48,348 nucleotides of DNA, from positions 1 through 48,348 of the forward strand of contig NZ_JAEQMG010000201.1 in NCBI RefSeq assembly GCF_016680995.1, given 5' to 3'. The notes below the pieces were generated by a model that had not been told where the DNA came from, ran no database searches, and saw only the letters and a program-made list of their open reading frames with translations. Position numbers and translations under genes: made by a program. How positions within the stretch are numbered: the stretch's first letter is position 1; the number at the start of each line of letters is the position of its first letter. This stretch comes from Ruminococcus difficilis (GTDB lineage Bacteria; Bacillota_A; Clostridia; Oscillospirales; Acutalibacteraceae). Positions 1 to 11,382 of this stretch are shown here, piece after piece.

Positions 1-2
1 CA

Positions 3-131
3 CACAGACGTTCCAACAGAACCTTCAAGCCTAACGTTCAGAGAGTAAAGGCTATTGTTGACGGCACTCCTAAAAGAGTACACGCTTGCACCCGTTGCTT
101 ACGTTCAGGTAAGGTAACAAGAGCGGTTTAA
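3..131 (+). CDS. rpmB: 50S ribosomal protein L28, C-terminal part (truncated by window edge)
   Basis: The frame starting at base 3 reads without a stop to TAA at 129-131. It gives the basic C-terminal part of bacterial ribosomal protein L28 of the large subunit: HRRSNRTFKPNVQRV, then VHACTRCLRSGKV. The full protein is about 62 residues, so roughly the first 20 are outside the window. Two cysteines in the CTRC motif suggest a zinc-binding type of L28. A strong intrinsic terminator follows 14 bases after the stop, so this looks like a short single-gene transcript. Confidence 0.93.
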   Translation, partial: HRRSNRTFKPNVQRVKAIVDGTPKRVHACTRCLRSGKVTRAV

Positions 132-144
132 TCAACAGCAAACG

Positions 145-168
145 ACCCCCGAGGAAACTCGGGGGTTT
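145..168 (+). terminator. Intrinsic terminator of rpmB
   Basis: Perfect 8-bp stem CCCCCGAG/CTCGGGGG (146-153 with 158-165) with a GAAA tetraloop, followed by TTTATTGTT. It sits just after the rpmB stop codon. Confidence 0.92.
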
Positions 169-266
169 ATTGTTATCTCTATATCAAAACTGAAGACTGA
201 ATCATGATTAATTGTGGTCTCTCGCAATTGCTCGATCAATTGCAGTCACCGCACCATACACGTTAA

Positions 267-300
267 AATCCCGCAGGTGTTTTGTCACACCTGCGGGATT
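267..300 (-). terminator. Intrinsic terminator of alaS
   Basis: A perfect 14-bp inverted repeat (267-280 with 287-300, core CCCGCAGGTGT) has a 6-base loop. Read on minus it is followed by TTTTAACG, which suits the end of alaS 31 bases upstream. Confidence 0.85.
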
Positions 301-330
301 CTTGTGTATATACAATTATATGAGGTTGAA

Positions 331-2961
<2,631 letters not shown>

Positions 2962-3037
2962 TGTCATAACCTCACTTTAAAAAGTTGATATGGTAAATCA
3001 TAGGAATCGGGTGCGGGCAACGCCCGCCATTCACCAA

Positions 3038-3256
3038 AATTAAAAGCCTATCCCGAAAATGGGACAGGCTGACCTGCGGTACCACCCAAATTGCCGTATC
3101 GATGATACGACCACTCAGTTCTCTTTAACGCAGAGTGACGCCGCGCTTTCACGCGGAGGCTCCGGGGTGGCTGCGGATACTTCCCGCGGGGTCTCGCACC
3201 GACCGACCCTTCTCTGAACGGGAGCATATACGCTCGTCCCATCTCAGCCGAAATGT
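3038..3256 (-). promoter_or_regulatory. T-box leader of alaS (tRNA-Ala sensing)
   Basis: On minus the leader contains the conserved T-box GGGTGGTACCGC (plus 3077-3088), whose UGGU bulge would pair with the ACCA end of tRNA-Ala. It is followed by a terminator helix AGCCTGTCCC/GGGATAGGCT with a T-rich tail (3038-3070). Stem I shows the apical GGTCGGTGCGAGACC segment and a candidate specifier codon GCC (Ala) at 3169-3171, just before ACCCCGGAG. Uncharged tRNA-Ala should stabilise the antiterminator and permit alaS transcription. The specifier assignment is by alignment with known T-boxes. Confidence 0.93.
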
Positions 3257-3285
3257 ATTATATCGCTATTCTCCGCCGTTGTCAA
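3257..3285 (-). promoter_or_regulatory. Sigma-A promoter of alaS
   Basis: Perfect consensus on minus: TTGACA (plus 3280-3285), 17-base spacer, TATAAT (plus 3257-3262), directly upstream of the T-box leader. Confidence 0.9.
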
Positions 3286-3338
3286 TACCGATATTCATGA
3301 ATACTCGGATATTTCGGCACAAATGAAGAGCGGGACGC

Positions 3339-3367
3339 TTGCTTATATCCTATAAGTATGCTATATT
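3339..3367 (+). promoter_or_regulatory. Probable sigma-A promoter of the first kinase
   Basis: TTGCTT (3339-3344), 17-base spacer, TATATT (3362-3367). It lies 63 bases upstream of the kinase start. The same -35 hexamer is seen at fakA and rpmE. Confidence 0.6.
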
Positions 3368-3430
3368 AATAAAAGAAGATTTCACTTACGGATATTGCAC
3401 AAATCTATTATCGGAAACAGGGTGTGTTGA

Positions 3431-5380
3431 ATGTCAAACTATTGTTATTCATGTATGAATGAGATCGACGGCAGTTATTGTCCGTACTGTAATAAAGAGA
3501 ATGTCGCCGACTCAGTTGTGTATCGGCTAAAGCCCGGTACCGTCCTCAACAAAAAAATACTGGTCGGCAACTGTATCGGTGAAGGCGGCTTCGGCATCAC
3601 CTATATCGGCAGAGATCTGACGCTGGACAGACGCGTCGCCGTCAAGGAATACTTTCCCAACGGCTATGTCAACCGCAACAACAACGTCAGTCAGCTGGTA
3701 TCGGCAACCACCGACAATCAGGTTTCCTTCTTCAAAAAAGGCTTGCAGAACTTTTTGGAGGAAGCCAGAAAGATTGCCAAGCTGACCAATGTTTCGGGTA
3801 TTGTCGACGTCAGAGAGTATTTTGAAGAAAACGGTACGGCGTATATCGTCATGGAATACCTGGACGGCATCAATCTGTCGGCTTATCTGCGCCAAAACGG
3901 TATTTTTAAGCCGGAGACGATCTTTCAGCTGATGCTTCCCATCACCTACTCCCTGCAAAAAATGCACGAGGAAGGGATCATCCACCGCGATATCTCTCCG
4001 GATAACATCATGTATCTGACCGATGGCACATTAAAGCTGACCGACTTTGGTTCGGCGCGGTATTTCAGCAACGCGCAAAAAGAAATGTCCGTCGTCGTCA
4101 AGCAGGGTTACGCGCCCGAAGAACAGTACAGCAAAAACGGCGATCAGGGACCGTGGACAGACGTATACGGACTGTGTGCCACGATGTACAAATGCATCAC
4201 CGGCAAGATCCCCGTAGACGCGGTCGACAGGATCAAACAGGATACGCTGATCCCGCCCTCCGAGTTAGGGATACAGATCCCCGAACCGATGCAGGTCACC
4301 CTGATGTACGGCTTGGCGGTGTTCAAGAACGATCGCTGCAAAAGCATGCAGGAGCTTTCCTATTTAATGGAAAAAGCATTGGCGAATGAAAACATCCAAG
4401 TCGAAAGCGCCGATTACTATCATCGGCTGAATCAGACGATGATCGCCAACAGCAGCACCACGTTCATGCAAGACTTTGATAACGCGATCAATAACCGGGG
4501 CAACTTTAATCGCCAAGAAGTCGATCCGCAGTCCGTTCACCGCAACACCGGCGGATATTCTTATAACCGGTACACCGGACAGCCCGATCCCTACGGGTAT
4601 GACAACAGATATCGTGATCCCTCCCCGGGCTATCAACCGCCCTACAACGATCCCCGGCAAAGTCAGCAAAATCAAAACAAGAATTCCGGCAAAACGCCTA
4701 TCATCATCGCCGTCACGGTGTTTTTGTGTGTATCACTGATCGCGGGTACGGTCATCTACCTGTTCATGAAGTATGATACTCAGCCCAAGGATGAAACGAT
4801 CACGACCGCGACCGAGATCATAACCGTAGTCGAAACCACCGCAAATGATAGCCAGGAGGATTCCGATGATTCCGCTCCCGATCCTGCTCCTGCTCCGCAG
4901 CCGAAAAAGACGACGCCTACCGAGCCGCCCGCTCCGGTCAGGGCGACCCCACAAACGACCGCATCCGCCAGCGATGTACTGGGAGATCAGGCAGGGCACA
5001 ATTATCATCCCTCCAACGTTCTGTCAAACGACGGCACCTGCTGGTGCCCGAAGGAAGGCAGCGGCGTGGGTGAATGGATCAAGCTGGATTTCGGAGAATC
5101 GAAAAAGATCAACGGTCTTGACATCGTCAACGGTTACGCGGGCAGCGAAGAGCAGTATAAGGCAAATTCAAAGGTCACAAAAATCAGGATCGAGTTTTCC
5201 AACGGTAACAGCGTTACAAAGTCGCTGAGTGTGAAGAGCGTCAGCAACCGCAAAGACAGCCAGCATATTTCTTTCAACAGCGTCACCACATCATCGGTCA
5301 AGATCACCATTCTTTCAATCGAAAAAGGAAAAGAATGTGATGACACCTGTATCACATACATCTCGGAAACAAGTCCCTAA
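3431..5380 (+). CDS. Transmembrane Ser/Thr protein kinase with zinc ribbon and extracellular discoidin-like domain
   Basis: Hanks-type kinase of 649 residues. Residues 5-20 form a zinc ribbon (C5, C8, C17, C20). The kinase domain (about 33-310) has the P-loop GEGGFGITYIG, the lysine of VAVKEYF, the catalytic HRDISPDN and the metal-binding DFG, so it should be active. A Gln/Asn/Pro/Tyr-rich linker leads to one membrane helix (about 421-443). The Thr/Pro/Ala-rich stalk that follows and the C-terminal domain (about 515-645) should lie outside the cell. That domain, with SNDGTCWCPKEG and GEWIKLDFGESKKINGLDI, looks like the F5/8-type (discoidin, NADase-type glycan-binding) fold; the ligand is unknown. 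A VanX-like lipoprotein follows after 18 bases. A paralogous kinase lies on the opposite strand at 6440-8524. Confidence 0.9.
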   Translation: MSNYCYSCMNEIDGSYCPYCNKENVADSVVYRLKPGTVLNKKILVGNCIGEGGFGITYIGRDLTLDRRVAVKEYFPNGYVNRNNNVSQLVSATTDNQVSFFKKGLQNFLEEARKIAKLTNVSGIVDVREYFEENGTAYIVMEYLDGINLSAYLRQNGIFKPETIFQLMLPITYSLQKMHEEGIIHRDISPDNIMYLTDGTLKLTDFGSARYFSNAQKEMSVVVKQGYAPEEQYSKNGDQGPWTDVYGLCATMYKCITGKIPVDAVDRIKQDTLIPPSELGIQIPEPMQVTLMYGLAVFKNDRCKSMQELSYLMEKALANENIQVESADYYHRLNQTMIANSSTTFMQDFDNAINNRGNFNRQEVDPQSVHRNTGGYSYNRYTGQPDPYGYDNRYRDPSPGYQPPYNDPRQSQQNQNKNSGKTPIIIAVTVFLCVSLIAGTVIYLFMKYDTQPKDETITTATEIITVVETTANDSQEDSDDSAPDPAPAPQPKKTTPTEPPAPVRATPQTTASASDVLGDQAGHNYHPSNVLSNDGTCWCPKEGSGVGEWIKLDFGESKKINGLDIVNGYAGSEEQYKANSKVTKIRIEFSNGNSVTKSLSVKSVSNRKDSQHISFNSVTTSSVKITILSIEKGKECDDTCITYISETSP

Positions 5381-5398
5381 GGAGGGTACAGACGTCAA

Positions 5399-6343
5399 AT
5401 GAAACAGCATATCACAAGGGCTTTGTGTTTATTGATCATCTTCGTGATGATGATCACGCTCACCTCGTGCAAAAAGAACGATCCACCTGAACCCACTGAT
5501 CCGGCAACGCCAGATTCCGTCAGTGCGACACAGGATGAAAGCATCGCACCTGCACCGTCTGAAAGCACAGGTTCCGTCGACTCCACCGCGCAAGCTCAAA
5601 CAGCTTCACAAGCGGACAGCACCGCGATCACTTACACGGCGCCTACCCAAGCGGCTGACTCTATGAGCGCAGAGGAAGTGCTCAGTCTGGGCAGCTCCGA
5701 CCCGAACAACAGCTATGACGCGAGCGGCTTTGTCAACATCAAGGATGTGATCCCCGAAGCACAGACAGAGATCCGCTACGCGACCTCTCACAACTTTGTC
5801 GGAGAAAAGATCAACGGCTATGAGGAAGAGATCGCCCTGATGACGAAAGAAGCTGCCGCGGCGCTGATCGGAGCGAACAACGACCTCAAAGAGCAGGGCT
5901 ATACCGTCAAGATCTTTGACGCTTACCGTCCGCAATCCGCCGTCAATCACTTTGTATCATGGTCAAACGATTATGACGATCAAAGGATGAAAAGTGAATT
6001 CTATCCCGATCTGGACAAATCCCTTCTGTTCAGCAACGGCTATATCGCCTCATATTCCGGTCACAGCAGAGGCTCCACCATCGATCTGACACTGGTCGAT
6101 CTCAGTACCGGCGAAGAAGTGGATATGGGCGGCTCCTTTGATTATTTCGGCTCTCTCTCCCACCCCGATTATACAGGAATCTCATCACAGCAATATGAGA
6201 ACCGCATGACGCTGAGAAACGCGATGGTAGGCAACGGATTTGCCCCGCTGAGTACGGAATGGTGGCATTTCAGCTTGAACAGCGAGCCTTATCCCTACAC
6301 CTACTTCGATTTCCCCGTCAGCACATCATCACTGAGCGGATAA
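5399..6343 (+). CDS. VanX-like D-alanyl-D-alanine dipeptidase lipoprotein (M15D)
   Basis: A secreted lipoprotein of 314 residues. The signal peptide ends in the lipobox LTSC (Cys near residue 24), followed by a Pro/Thr/Ser/Ala-rich tether to about residue 80. The M15D domain (about 110-310) keeps the whole active site: the Arg of DAYRP, the zinc ligands His and Asp in SGHSRGSTIDL, and the catalytic Glu and third zinc ligand in EWWHF. It should cleave D-Ala-D-Ala or related peptidoglycan peptides outside the membrane. VanX itself is cytoplasmic, so an exported, lipid-anchored form suggests muropeptide scavenging or trimming rather than vancomycin resistance (inference). No vanH, vanA or vanRS lies nearby. 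The AAGGAGGG site belongs to the transcript begun at the upstream kinase. Confidence 0.9.
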   Translation: MKQHITRALCLLIIFVMMITLTSCKKNDPPEPTDPATPDSVSATQDESIAPAPSESTGSVDSTAQAQTASQADSTAITYTAPTQAADSMSAEEVLSLGSSDPNNSYDASGFVNIKDVIPEAQTEIRYATSHNFVGEKINGYEEEIALMTKEAAAALIGANNDLKEQGYTVKIFDAYRPQSAVNHFVSWSNDYDDQRMKSEFYPDLDKSLLFSNGYIASYSGHSRGSTIDLTLVDLSTGEEVDMGGSFDYFGSLSHPDYTGISSQQYENRMTLRNAMVGNGFAPLSTEWWHFSLNSEPYPYTYFDFPVSTSSLSG

Positions 6344-6392
6344 TAATCCGCACGGCACTTTGCCCCGCAACATATCATAATATAAAAAAAAG

Positions 6393-6434
6393 AAACCTGT
6401 TTCTCAAACCCAAAGCGGTTAGGGAAACAGGTTT
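6393..6434. terminator. Bidirectional terminator between the dipeptidase and the second kinase
   Basis: AAACCTGTTTC (6393-6403) pairs with GAAACAGGTTT (6424-6434), with an inner AACC/GGTT pairing in the loop. There is an A-run on the left and a T-run on the right, so it can stop transcription from both converging genes. Confidence 0.9.
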
Positions 6435-6439
6435 TTTGA

Positions 6440-8524
6440 TTAATTTGTCACATGTCCGCCGTTATTATAAACTTCGTCGAGATTCAACCAGCCGGCGCCC
6501 GATTTAAGCCTTCCCCATCGGATACCGTCGGCAACCTTTTCTTCGACGATCGTATAGACATTCTCTTCATCCAGTGTCATGGCAACACCCGCGTCACTGC
6601 TCGGCGAATCATAGACCTTGGTCACAGGAAAGATCCTGACCAGATACGGAACGCTGTTGCCGTTCGATGCCGGCGGACCGTCCAATCCCGATAGGCTGTA
6701 CGCCTCGGTTTTAACACGTGATTCAAACGGACAGTTAATGCTGCCGTAATCCATCGTTTTGCCGTTAGCGTCGATATAACGGATCAATGTGTCGTTGACA
6801 AAGTACAGACGATGTTCCTCGGTTCCGTTAAATACAAAAGCAAAGTAAAGCTTACCGTTCGAGTAGAAATACCAACGTGTATAGTTCCAGTCATTATAGC
6901 CCGAAGGACAAACCGCCTTGGTCACTTCGCCGTTCTTATAGTAGTAGGTAACGCCGAGACTCTCAAACTCATCACCGGGATCGTCCTGAGTAGCATAATA
7001 AAGTGAGCGGATCTTCCCTACCTCGTTATCTACATCCAAACTCTTCTCGGGCGCGGATGCCGGCTTTGGAGCAGCGGCGGGCGCTTCTGTTTCCTCCGCT
7101 CCCTTGGATACGTAGAGCATCACGGTATCACCGGCACTCAACACTCTGTCCGCTTCTACACTCTGTCGGATCACATAATCCTTGGCGACGGAATCACTCG
7201 ACTCATAGGTCGTTTCGACCGTTAATCCAAGCTTTTCCAGCTCAGACTGCGCGTCTGACAGCTTCTTGCCGCTCACATCGGGAACCGTCACTTTGCTGTT
7301 TTCGGTAACCGTCGCTTCTGTTGACGTATCAGTTTCTTTAGAATTGCCGCGCACAATGAAGAACGCAACTACTCCTCCGATGATCAACAAGGTAATGATA
7401 AGGATCACCGCGATCATCACACCGGTATGATTCTTTCGGACAGGCGGATTCTGCGACACCGGCGGACGACTGAACCCGTCTTGATAGCTTCGACGAGATG
7501 AGATCTCATTCATCCTGTCATCCGCGAGCACGGTATTCATCCCCGCGGCGCCATACATCGCCGCGTTTGCGCTGTTTTCGGTAAGGATGCAAAGCATCGC
7601 TTCGATGTTTTGCAGTCGATCCTTCGGATAAACCCGCAGCCCCATCATGATCGCGTCCTCCTGCGGCGGTGTGATCGCAACGCCCAGCACAGAGGGAGGC
7701 TGCAGCTTATCTTGCTGACAGCGAGACATCACGTCGGGCGGAGTCACACCGGTGACGCACTTATACATCGTAGCGCATAAGCCGTAAACATCCGTCCATG
7801 GGCCCTGATCCCCTTCGGCGCTGTACTGCTCAAAAGGCGCGTAGCCGGGTTTTAAAACGACGGACATCGTTCGCTTGTTCTCACCCGCAAAATAGCGCGC
7901 GGAACCGAAATCCATCAGCTTAAAGGAACCGTCCGTATCGATCATGATATTGTCGGGAGAGATATCACGGTGGATGACATTTTCACGGTGCATCCGTTCC
8001 AGCGCCTTCATCAGCGGCTCCATCCGTCGGAACAGCTCATCGGCGCTGAAAACACCGTATCGCTTGATATGTGCCGCCAGTGTGATGCCGTCAATGTATT
8101 CCATCACGATATAGGCAGTTTTATTCTCCGTAAAATAATCTCTGACATCAACGATAGCCGGCTCATCGGAGAATTTTGCGATGCTCTTTGCCTCTGAAAG
8201 AAAGCGCTCCTTTGCGTTATCAAAGTACGAAAGCTCCTTGGTAGTGACAAGCGTTACATCGTTTGTGACGCCGTTGTTGCGGTTCGCATATCCGTGGGGA
8301 TAGAATTCCTTGACAGCGACCTTCATCTCAAGATTGACGTCCAGTCCGATGTAAGTGATGCCAAATCCACCCTCACCGATCACGTCGCCGATCAGATATC
8401 GTCCATTCAGTATCGTACCCGCCGCAAGTCGGTGAGGCGCGGCGTTGACTGTGGGAGTATGATGACAATGCTCGCACATAGCGGCGCCGTCAGGCAGCTT
8501 CGCCATACAATGCTGACAATACAC
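6440..8524 (-). CDS. Transmembrane Ser/Thr protein kinase with zinc ribbon, PASTA domain and SH3-like C-terminus
   Basis: Hanks-type kinase of 694 residues. The start is GTG, 8 bases after AGGAG. The zinc ribbon uses C3, C6, C17 and C20. The kinase domain has GEGGFGITYIG, VAVKEFY, HRDISPDN and DFGSARYF, so all catalytic residues are present. One membrane helix (about 365-390) is followed outside the cell by a single PASTA domain (about 413-475, VPDVSGKKLSDAQSELEKLG), which in PknB/PrkC proteins senses muropeptides or lipid II. Then come a domain of unknown type and an SH3-like segment (about 630-690, VYDSPSSDAG to GWLNLDEV). The kinase half closely resembles the protein at 3431-5380, but the outer halves are unrelated. 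It lies 31 bases downstream of the U32 gene in the tmk-mltG operon. Confidence 0.93.
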   Translation of the reverse strand: MYCQHCMAKLPDGAAMCEHCHHTPTVNAAPHRLAAGTILNGRYLIGDVIGEGGFGITYIGLDVNLEMKVAVKEFYPHGYANRNNGVTNDVTLVTTKELSYFDNAKERFLSEAKSIAKFSDEPAIVDVRDYFTENKTAYIVMEYIDGITLAAHIKRYGVFSADELFRRMEPLMKALERMHRENVIHRDISPDNIMIDTDGSFKLMDFGSARYFAGENKRTMSVVLKPGYAPFEQYSAEGDQGPWTDVYGLCATMYKCVTGVTPPDVMSRCQQDKLQPPSVLGVAITPPQEDAIMMGLRVYPKDRLQNIEAMLCILTENSANAAMYGAAGMNTVLADDRMNEISSRRSYQDGFSRPPVSQNPPVRKNHTGVMIAVILIITLLIIGGVVAFFIVRGNSKETDTSTEATVTENSKVTVPDVSGKKLSDAQSELEKLGLTVETTYESSDSVAKDYVIRQSVEADRVLSAGDTVMLYVSKGAEETEAPAAAPKPASAPEKSLDVDNEVGKIRSLYYATQDDPGDEFESLGVTYYYKNGEVTKAVCPSGYNDWNYTRWYFYSNGKLYFAFVFNGTEEHRLYFVNDTLIRYIDANGKTMDYGSINCPFESRVKTEAYSLSGLDGPPASNGNSVPYLVRIFPVTKVYDSPSSDAGVAMTLDEENVYTIVEEKVADGIRWGRLKSGAGWLNLDEVYNNGGHVTN

Positions 8525-8555
8525 GACATCAACTCCTTTCTGAACAGATCGTTTA

Positions 8556-9776
8556 TCAATTACGTTTACGGATGACGGAGCCCGCGGGGATTTCGCGGTC
8601 GGTAGTCATCGACAGTCTTTGCATGGGATGCGGCGCGGAGGGCACCTCTTCCCCTTCCTCGTTTCTAAGGCTCAGACATTTCACTTCATAAGAAAAGCCG
8701 TCGGGCGGCAGGATGTCGAGCGTGTCACCGACGAGGAATTTATTGCGCTGGGTGATGACGCAAACATTGTCCTCATTACTGCCCTCTTCGCACACCGCTA
8801 CGGCGTTATAGCGGCGGATATAGCCTCCGTTGACCGTTTCCTGCCCCGGCTCACCGAAGAAAAAGCCGGTGGAATAAGCGCGGTGACTGATCTTCTCCAG
8901 CTCCTCGACGATCCACGGACTGACATGATAATCCGGATCCTCGCGGTGATCCCAATACTCGTCGACCGCGTGGCGGTAAGCGTTGGTCGTCACGCCGGTA
9001 TAGTAGTAGGTCTTTGCCCTGCCCTCGATCTTAAGGCTGTTGACGCCCGCCTGAACCAGTTCGGGGATATGCTCGATCATGCACAGATCGCGCGAATTAT
9101 ACAGATACGTGCCCTTGTCATCCTCTTCTACAGGAAAGAACTGCCCCTCGCGATTCTCTTCATAGAGATGATACTTCCATCGGCAGGGCTGCGCGCAGTC
9201 GCCGCGGTTCGCGTCACGACCGGTCATAAAGGACGAGATCAGGCATCTTCCGGAAAAGGACACGCACATCGCGCCGTGAACGAAGCATTCGATCTCCAGC
9301 TCATCCGGGATCTTCGCGCGCAGCTCGGCGATCTCATCAAGGCGCATTTCACGCGCCAGCACGACGCGTTTCGCGCCGAGGTTGTACCACGCCAATGCGG
9401 ATTCATAATTGATGATACCGCCCTGCGTAGAGATATGGCGTTCCACATGAGGCGCGTAGCGCTTCGCCATCTCGAATACGCCGAGATCGGCGATGATGAA
9501 TGCGTCCACACCGCAATCAGCTGCCTGCTGTAAAAACGCCGGCATATGCGGCAGATCGGCGTTACGCGGCAATGTATTACAGGTTAGATAGACCCTTTTC
9601 TTTAACGCGTGTGCTTTCTCACAGGATGTTTTTAGTTCTTCAAAAGAAAAATTCTTTGAAGCGGTACGCATACCGAAACTCTTTCCCGCGAGATACACGG
9701 CGTCCGCTTTGAAGCGTAACGCCGTGTCAAAACTCTCGATATCACCGGCAGGTGACAATACCTCCGGTTTACTCAT
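8556..9776 (-). CDS. trhP: Peptidase U32 family protein, probable tRNA hydroxylation protein TrhP
   Basis: U32-family protein of 406 residues. It opens MSKPEVLSPAGDIESF and carries the family signature ECFVHGAMCVSFSGRC, a cysteine set (CLISSF, GDCAQPCRW), and SRDLCMIEHIPEL with SLKIEGRAK. TrhP members make 5-hydroxyuridine at position 34 of tRNAs and bind an iron-sulfur cluster through these cysteines. RlhA acts similarly on 23S rRNA. In Bacillus, U32 genes also follow the mltG homologue, which favours TrhP. The ATG at 9776 overlaps the last 8 bases of mltG, implying translational coupling. An in-frame extension further upstream merely runs antisense-like through mltG and has no U32 similarity. 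Confidence 0.88.
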   Translation of the reverse strand: MSKPEVLSPAGDIESFDTALRFKADAVYLAGKSFGMRTASKNFSFEELKTSCEKAHALKKRVYLTCNTLPRNADLPHMPAFLQQAADCGVDAFIIADLGVFEMAKRYAPHVERHISTQGGIINYESALAWYNLGAKRVVLAREMRLDEIAELRAKIPDELEIECFVHGAMCVSFSGRCLISSFMTGRDANRGDCAQPCRWKYHLYEENREGQFFPVEEDDKGTYLYNSRDLCMIEHIPELVQAGVNSLKIEGRAKTYYYTGVTTNAYRHAVDEYWDHREDPDYHVSPWIVEELEKISHRAYSTGFFFGEPGQETVNGGYIRRYNAVAVCEEGSNEDNVCVITQRNKFLVGDTLDILPPDGFSYEVKCLSLRNEEGEEVPSAPHPMQRLSMTTDREIPAGSVIRKRN

Positions 9777-11355
9777 ATGTTTGTACTTGACCCTGAGCGG
9801 GAAGCTGCTGGTCGGGATACTGCGCCTGCTGATTCTGTCCGTAAGCGGAATATCCATTGTCATAACCGTAGCTATAATCATAGTAGTAGTAATTATCATA
9901 GCCGTAGTTATATTCGTTATAGGTATTAGTGGTGCCGTTCTCGATCGCGCGCAGATTCGCCTCATGCTGTTCGATCGTCTTTGCGTAGTACGGCGTGGAA
10001 CCGTTTTCTTCCTTATCGTGGCAGAAATAGAGGTTGTCGCTCTCATTCGGCTTGATCGCCGCCTTGATCGCCTCGATACCGGGGTTACAGATCGGGCCTG
10101 CGGGCAAGCCGTCGATCTCGTCCGTATTATACTTGGACTTGAAGGAGGACTTGATGCTCTCGGGCACATCCTCCGCCTTACGATAAGGATAATAGAAGGT
10201 ACTATCACAGTTGAGCTTGGATACGCCGCTGTCGTGACCATACTTCAGACGGTTATGTAAGATCGCGGAGATTTCGTACATATCGTCACGCGAAGCCGCC
10301 TCTGCCTGGATGATAGAGGCGATGGTCAGGATCTCATCAAAGGAATAACCGGTCTCGGCAGCCTCTTCCACCAAAGTGGTCTTCTTGCTGTTGCCGAAAT
10401 ACTTCTCCTTATGGAGCACGATCTTATTATCATAGTTGTTGAGGAATTTGCTGATAACGGACTTGGGATCCTCGCCGACATAGAACTCATAGGTATCGGG
10501 GAACAGATAACCCTCGAGCTTATAATAACGATCATCCTTGTTCTTGATCTCCTTCAGGAAGGTGAAGTCCGCGTCAAAATAATCGCTGTTGCAAAGATTC
10601 AGGAATTCCTGTTCATCTGTGACGACGCCCTTTTCATGGAGCGCCTCAACGATCTCTAACAGATTCATACCTTCCGTGATCTGCATCTTGACGATGTCGG
10701 TACGGTTGACATTGCTTTGCAAGAAGTTGATGATCGCCTCATAGTCCTTATCGGTCTCGATCTCGAAATCCCCCTGTCTGAAGCCCTTTTCGGAAGATGT
10801 GAAGGTCGCGTAGAGTTTGAAGAAGCCGGGCTCGTTGATGACGTTCGCATCATAAAGCAGCGTGGCGATTTCATCCATTGTCGGATCGGCGGGCACATGG
10901 ATCATGACCTTGGTCGGATTGTCGTCACGGGAGATCGCCAACAAATCATTGACGCCTACCAGCAAAAACTGAGAAAGAACGATGCCGACCAGCGCGATCA
11001 TCGCGATCCATACGAGCTTGAAGATGCGGCGGTTGCGCTTTGCCTTAGACTTTTCGAGCTTCTTCTCTTCCTTTTTCTGCTGTTTGAGCGCCTTTTTCGA
11101 TTCACGTTCGATCTTCTTCTTTGTGTCGTTATCCGAGTAGGAGTTGATCTCACGATTCCTTCTGCGGCGACGTGACGACGGCTCCTCGCTGTACGGATCA
11201 TCCTGTACAGGCTCGTCGGGATATCCGCCCTGATCGTCGCTGTAATCGCCTCTGATCGCGTTGCGATCCGCGGAACGACGGAATTCTTCCATCTTCTTGC
11301 GACGAGTCGCTTCGATAGAATCCTCAGGTATATTATTTCGTGAATTCTCACTCAT
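9769..11355 (-). CDS. mltG: Endolytic murein transglycosylase MltG
   Basis: A membrane-anchored lytic transglycosylase that cuts nascent glycan strands and so sets their length. The 528 residues comprise a highly charged cytoplasmic N-terminus (1-110) rich in Arg, Lys and Glu, one membrane helix (about 112-132), a LysM-like part with ITEGMNLLEIVEALHEKG, and the YceG catalytic domain. The catalytic Glu is in ASIIQAEAASRD, followed by LHNRL and GLPAGPICNPG. The last 50 residues are unusual: a tyrosine-rich, low-complexity tail (13 Tyr in 29 residues) that then turns Gln/Pro-rich. It lies 27 bases after the cyclo-ligase gene and overlaps the U32 gene by 8 bases. Confidence 0.95.
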   Translation of the reverse strand: MSENSRNNIPEDSIEATRRKKMEEFRRSADRNAIRGDYSDDQGGYPDEPVQDDPYSEEPSSRRRRRNREINSYSDNDTKKKIERESKKALKQQKKEEKKLEKSKAKRNRRIFKLVWIAMIALVGIVLSQFLLVGVNDLLAISRDDNPTKVMIHVPADPTMDEIATLLYDANVINEPGFFKLYATFTSSEKGFRQGDFEIETDKDYEAIINFLQSNVNRTDIVKMQITEGMNLLEIVEALHEKGVVTDEQEFLNLCNSDYFDADFTFLKEIKNKDDRYYKLEGYLFPDTYEFYVGEDPKSVISKFLNNYDNKIVLHKEKYFGNSKKTTLVEEAAETGYSFDEILTIASIIQAEAASRDDMYEISAILHNRLKYGHDSGVSKLNCDSTFYYPYRKAEDVPESIKSSFKSKYNTDEIDGLPAGPICNPGIEAIKAAIKPNESDNLYFCHDKEENGSTPYYAKTIEQHEANLRAIENGTTNTYNEYNYGYDNYYYYDYSYGYDNGYSAYGQNQQAQYPDQQLPAQGQVQTYE

Positions 11356-11382
11356 AATGCTTGCTCCAATCTGTGAATCAAA

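Noticed and set aside
5399..6343. Vancomycin-resistance gene cluster
   Set aside because: Only a VanX-like domain is present, and it is an exported lipoprotein. No VanH, VanA-type ligase or VanRS is nearby.
9777..10241. N-terminal extension of the U32 protein
   Set aside because: The extension is Arg/Ser/Thr-rich shadow of mltG; homology begins at MSKPEVLSPAGD with an ATG overlapping the mltG stop.
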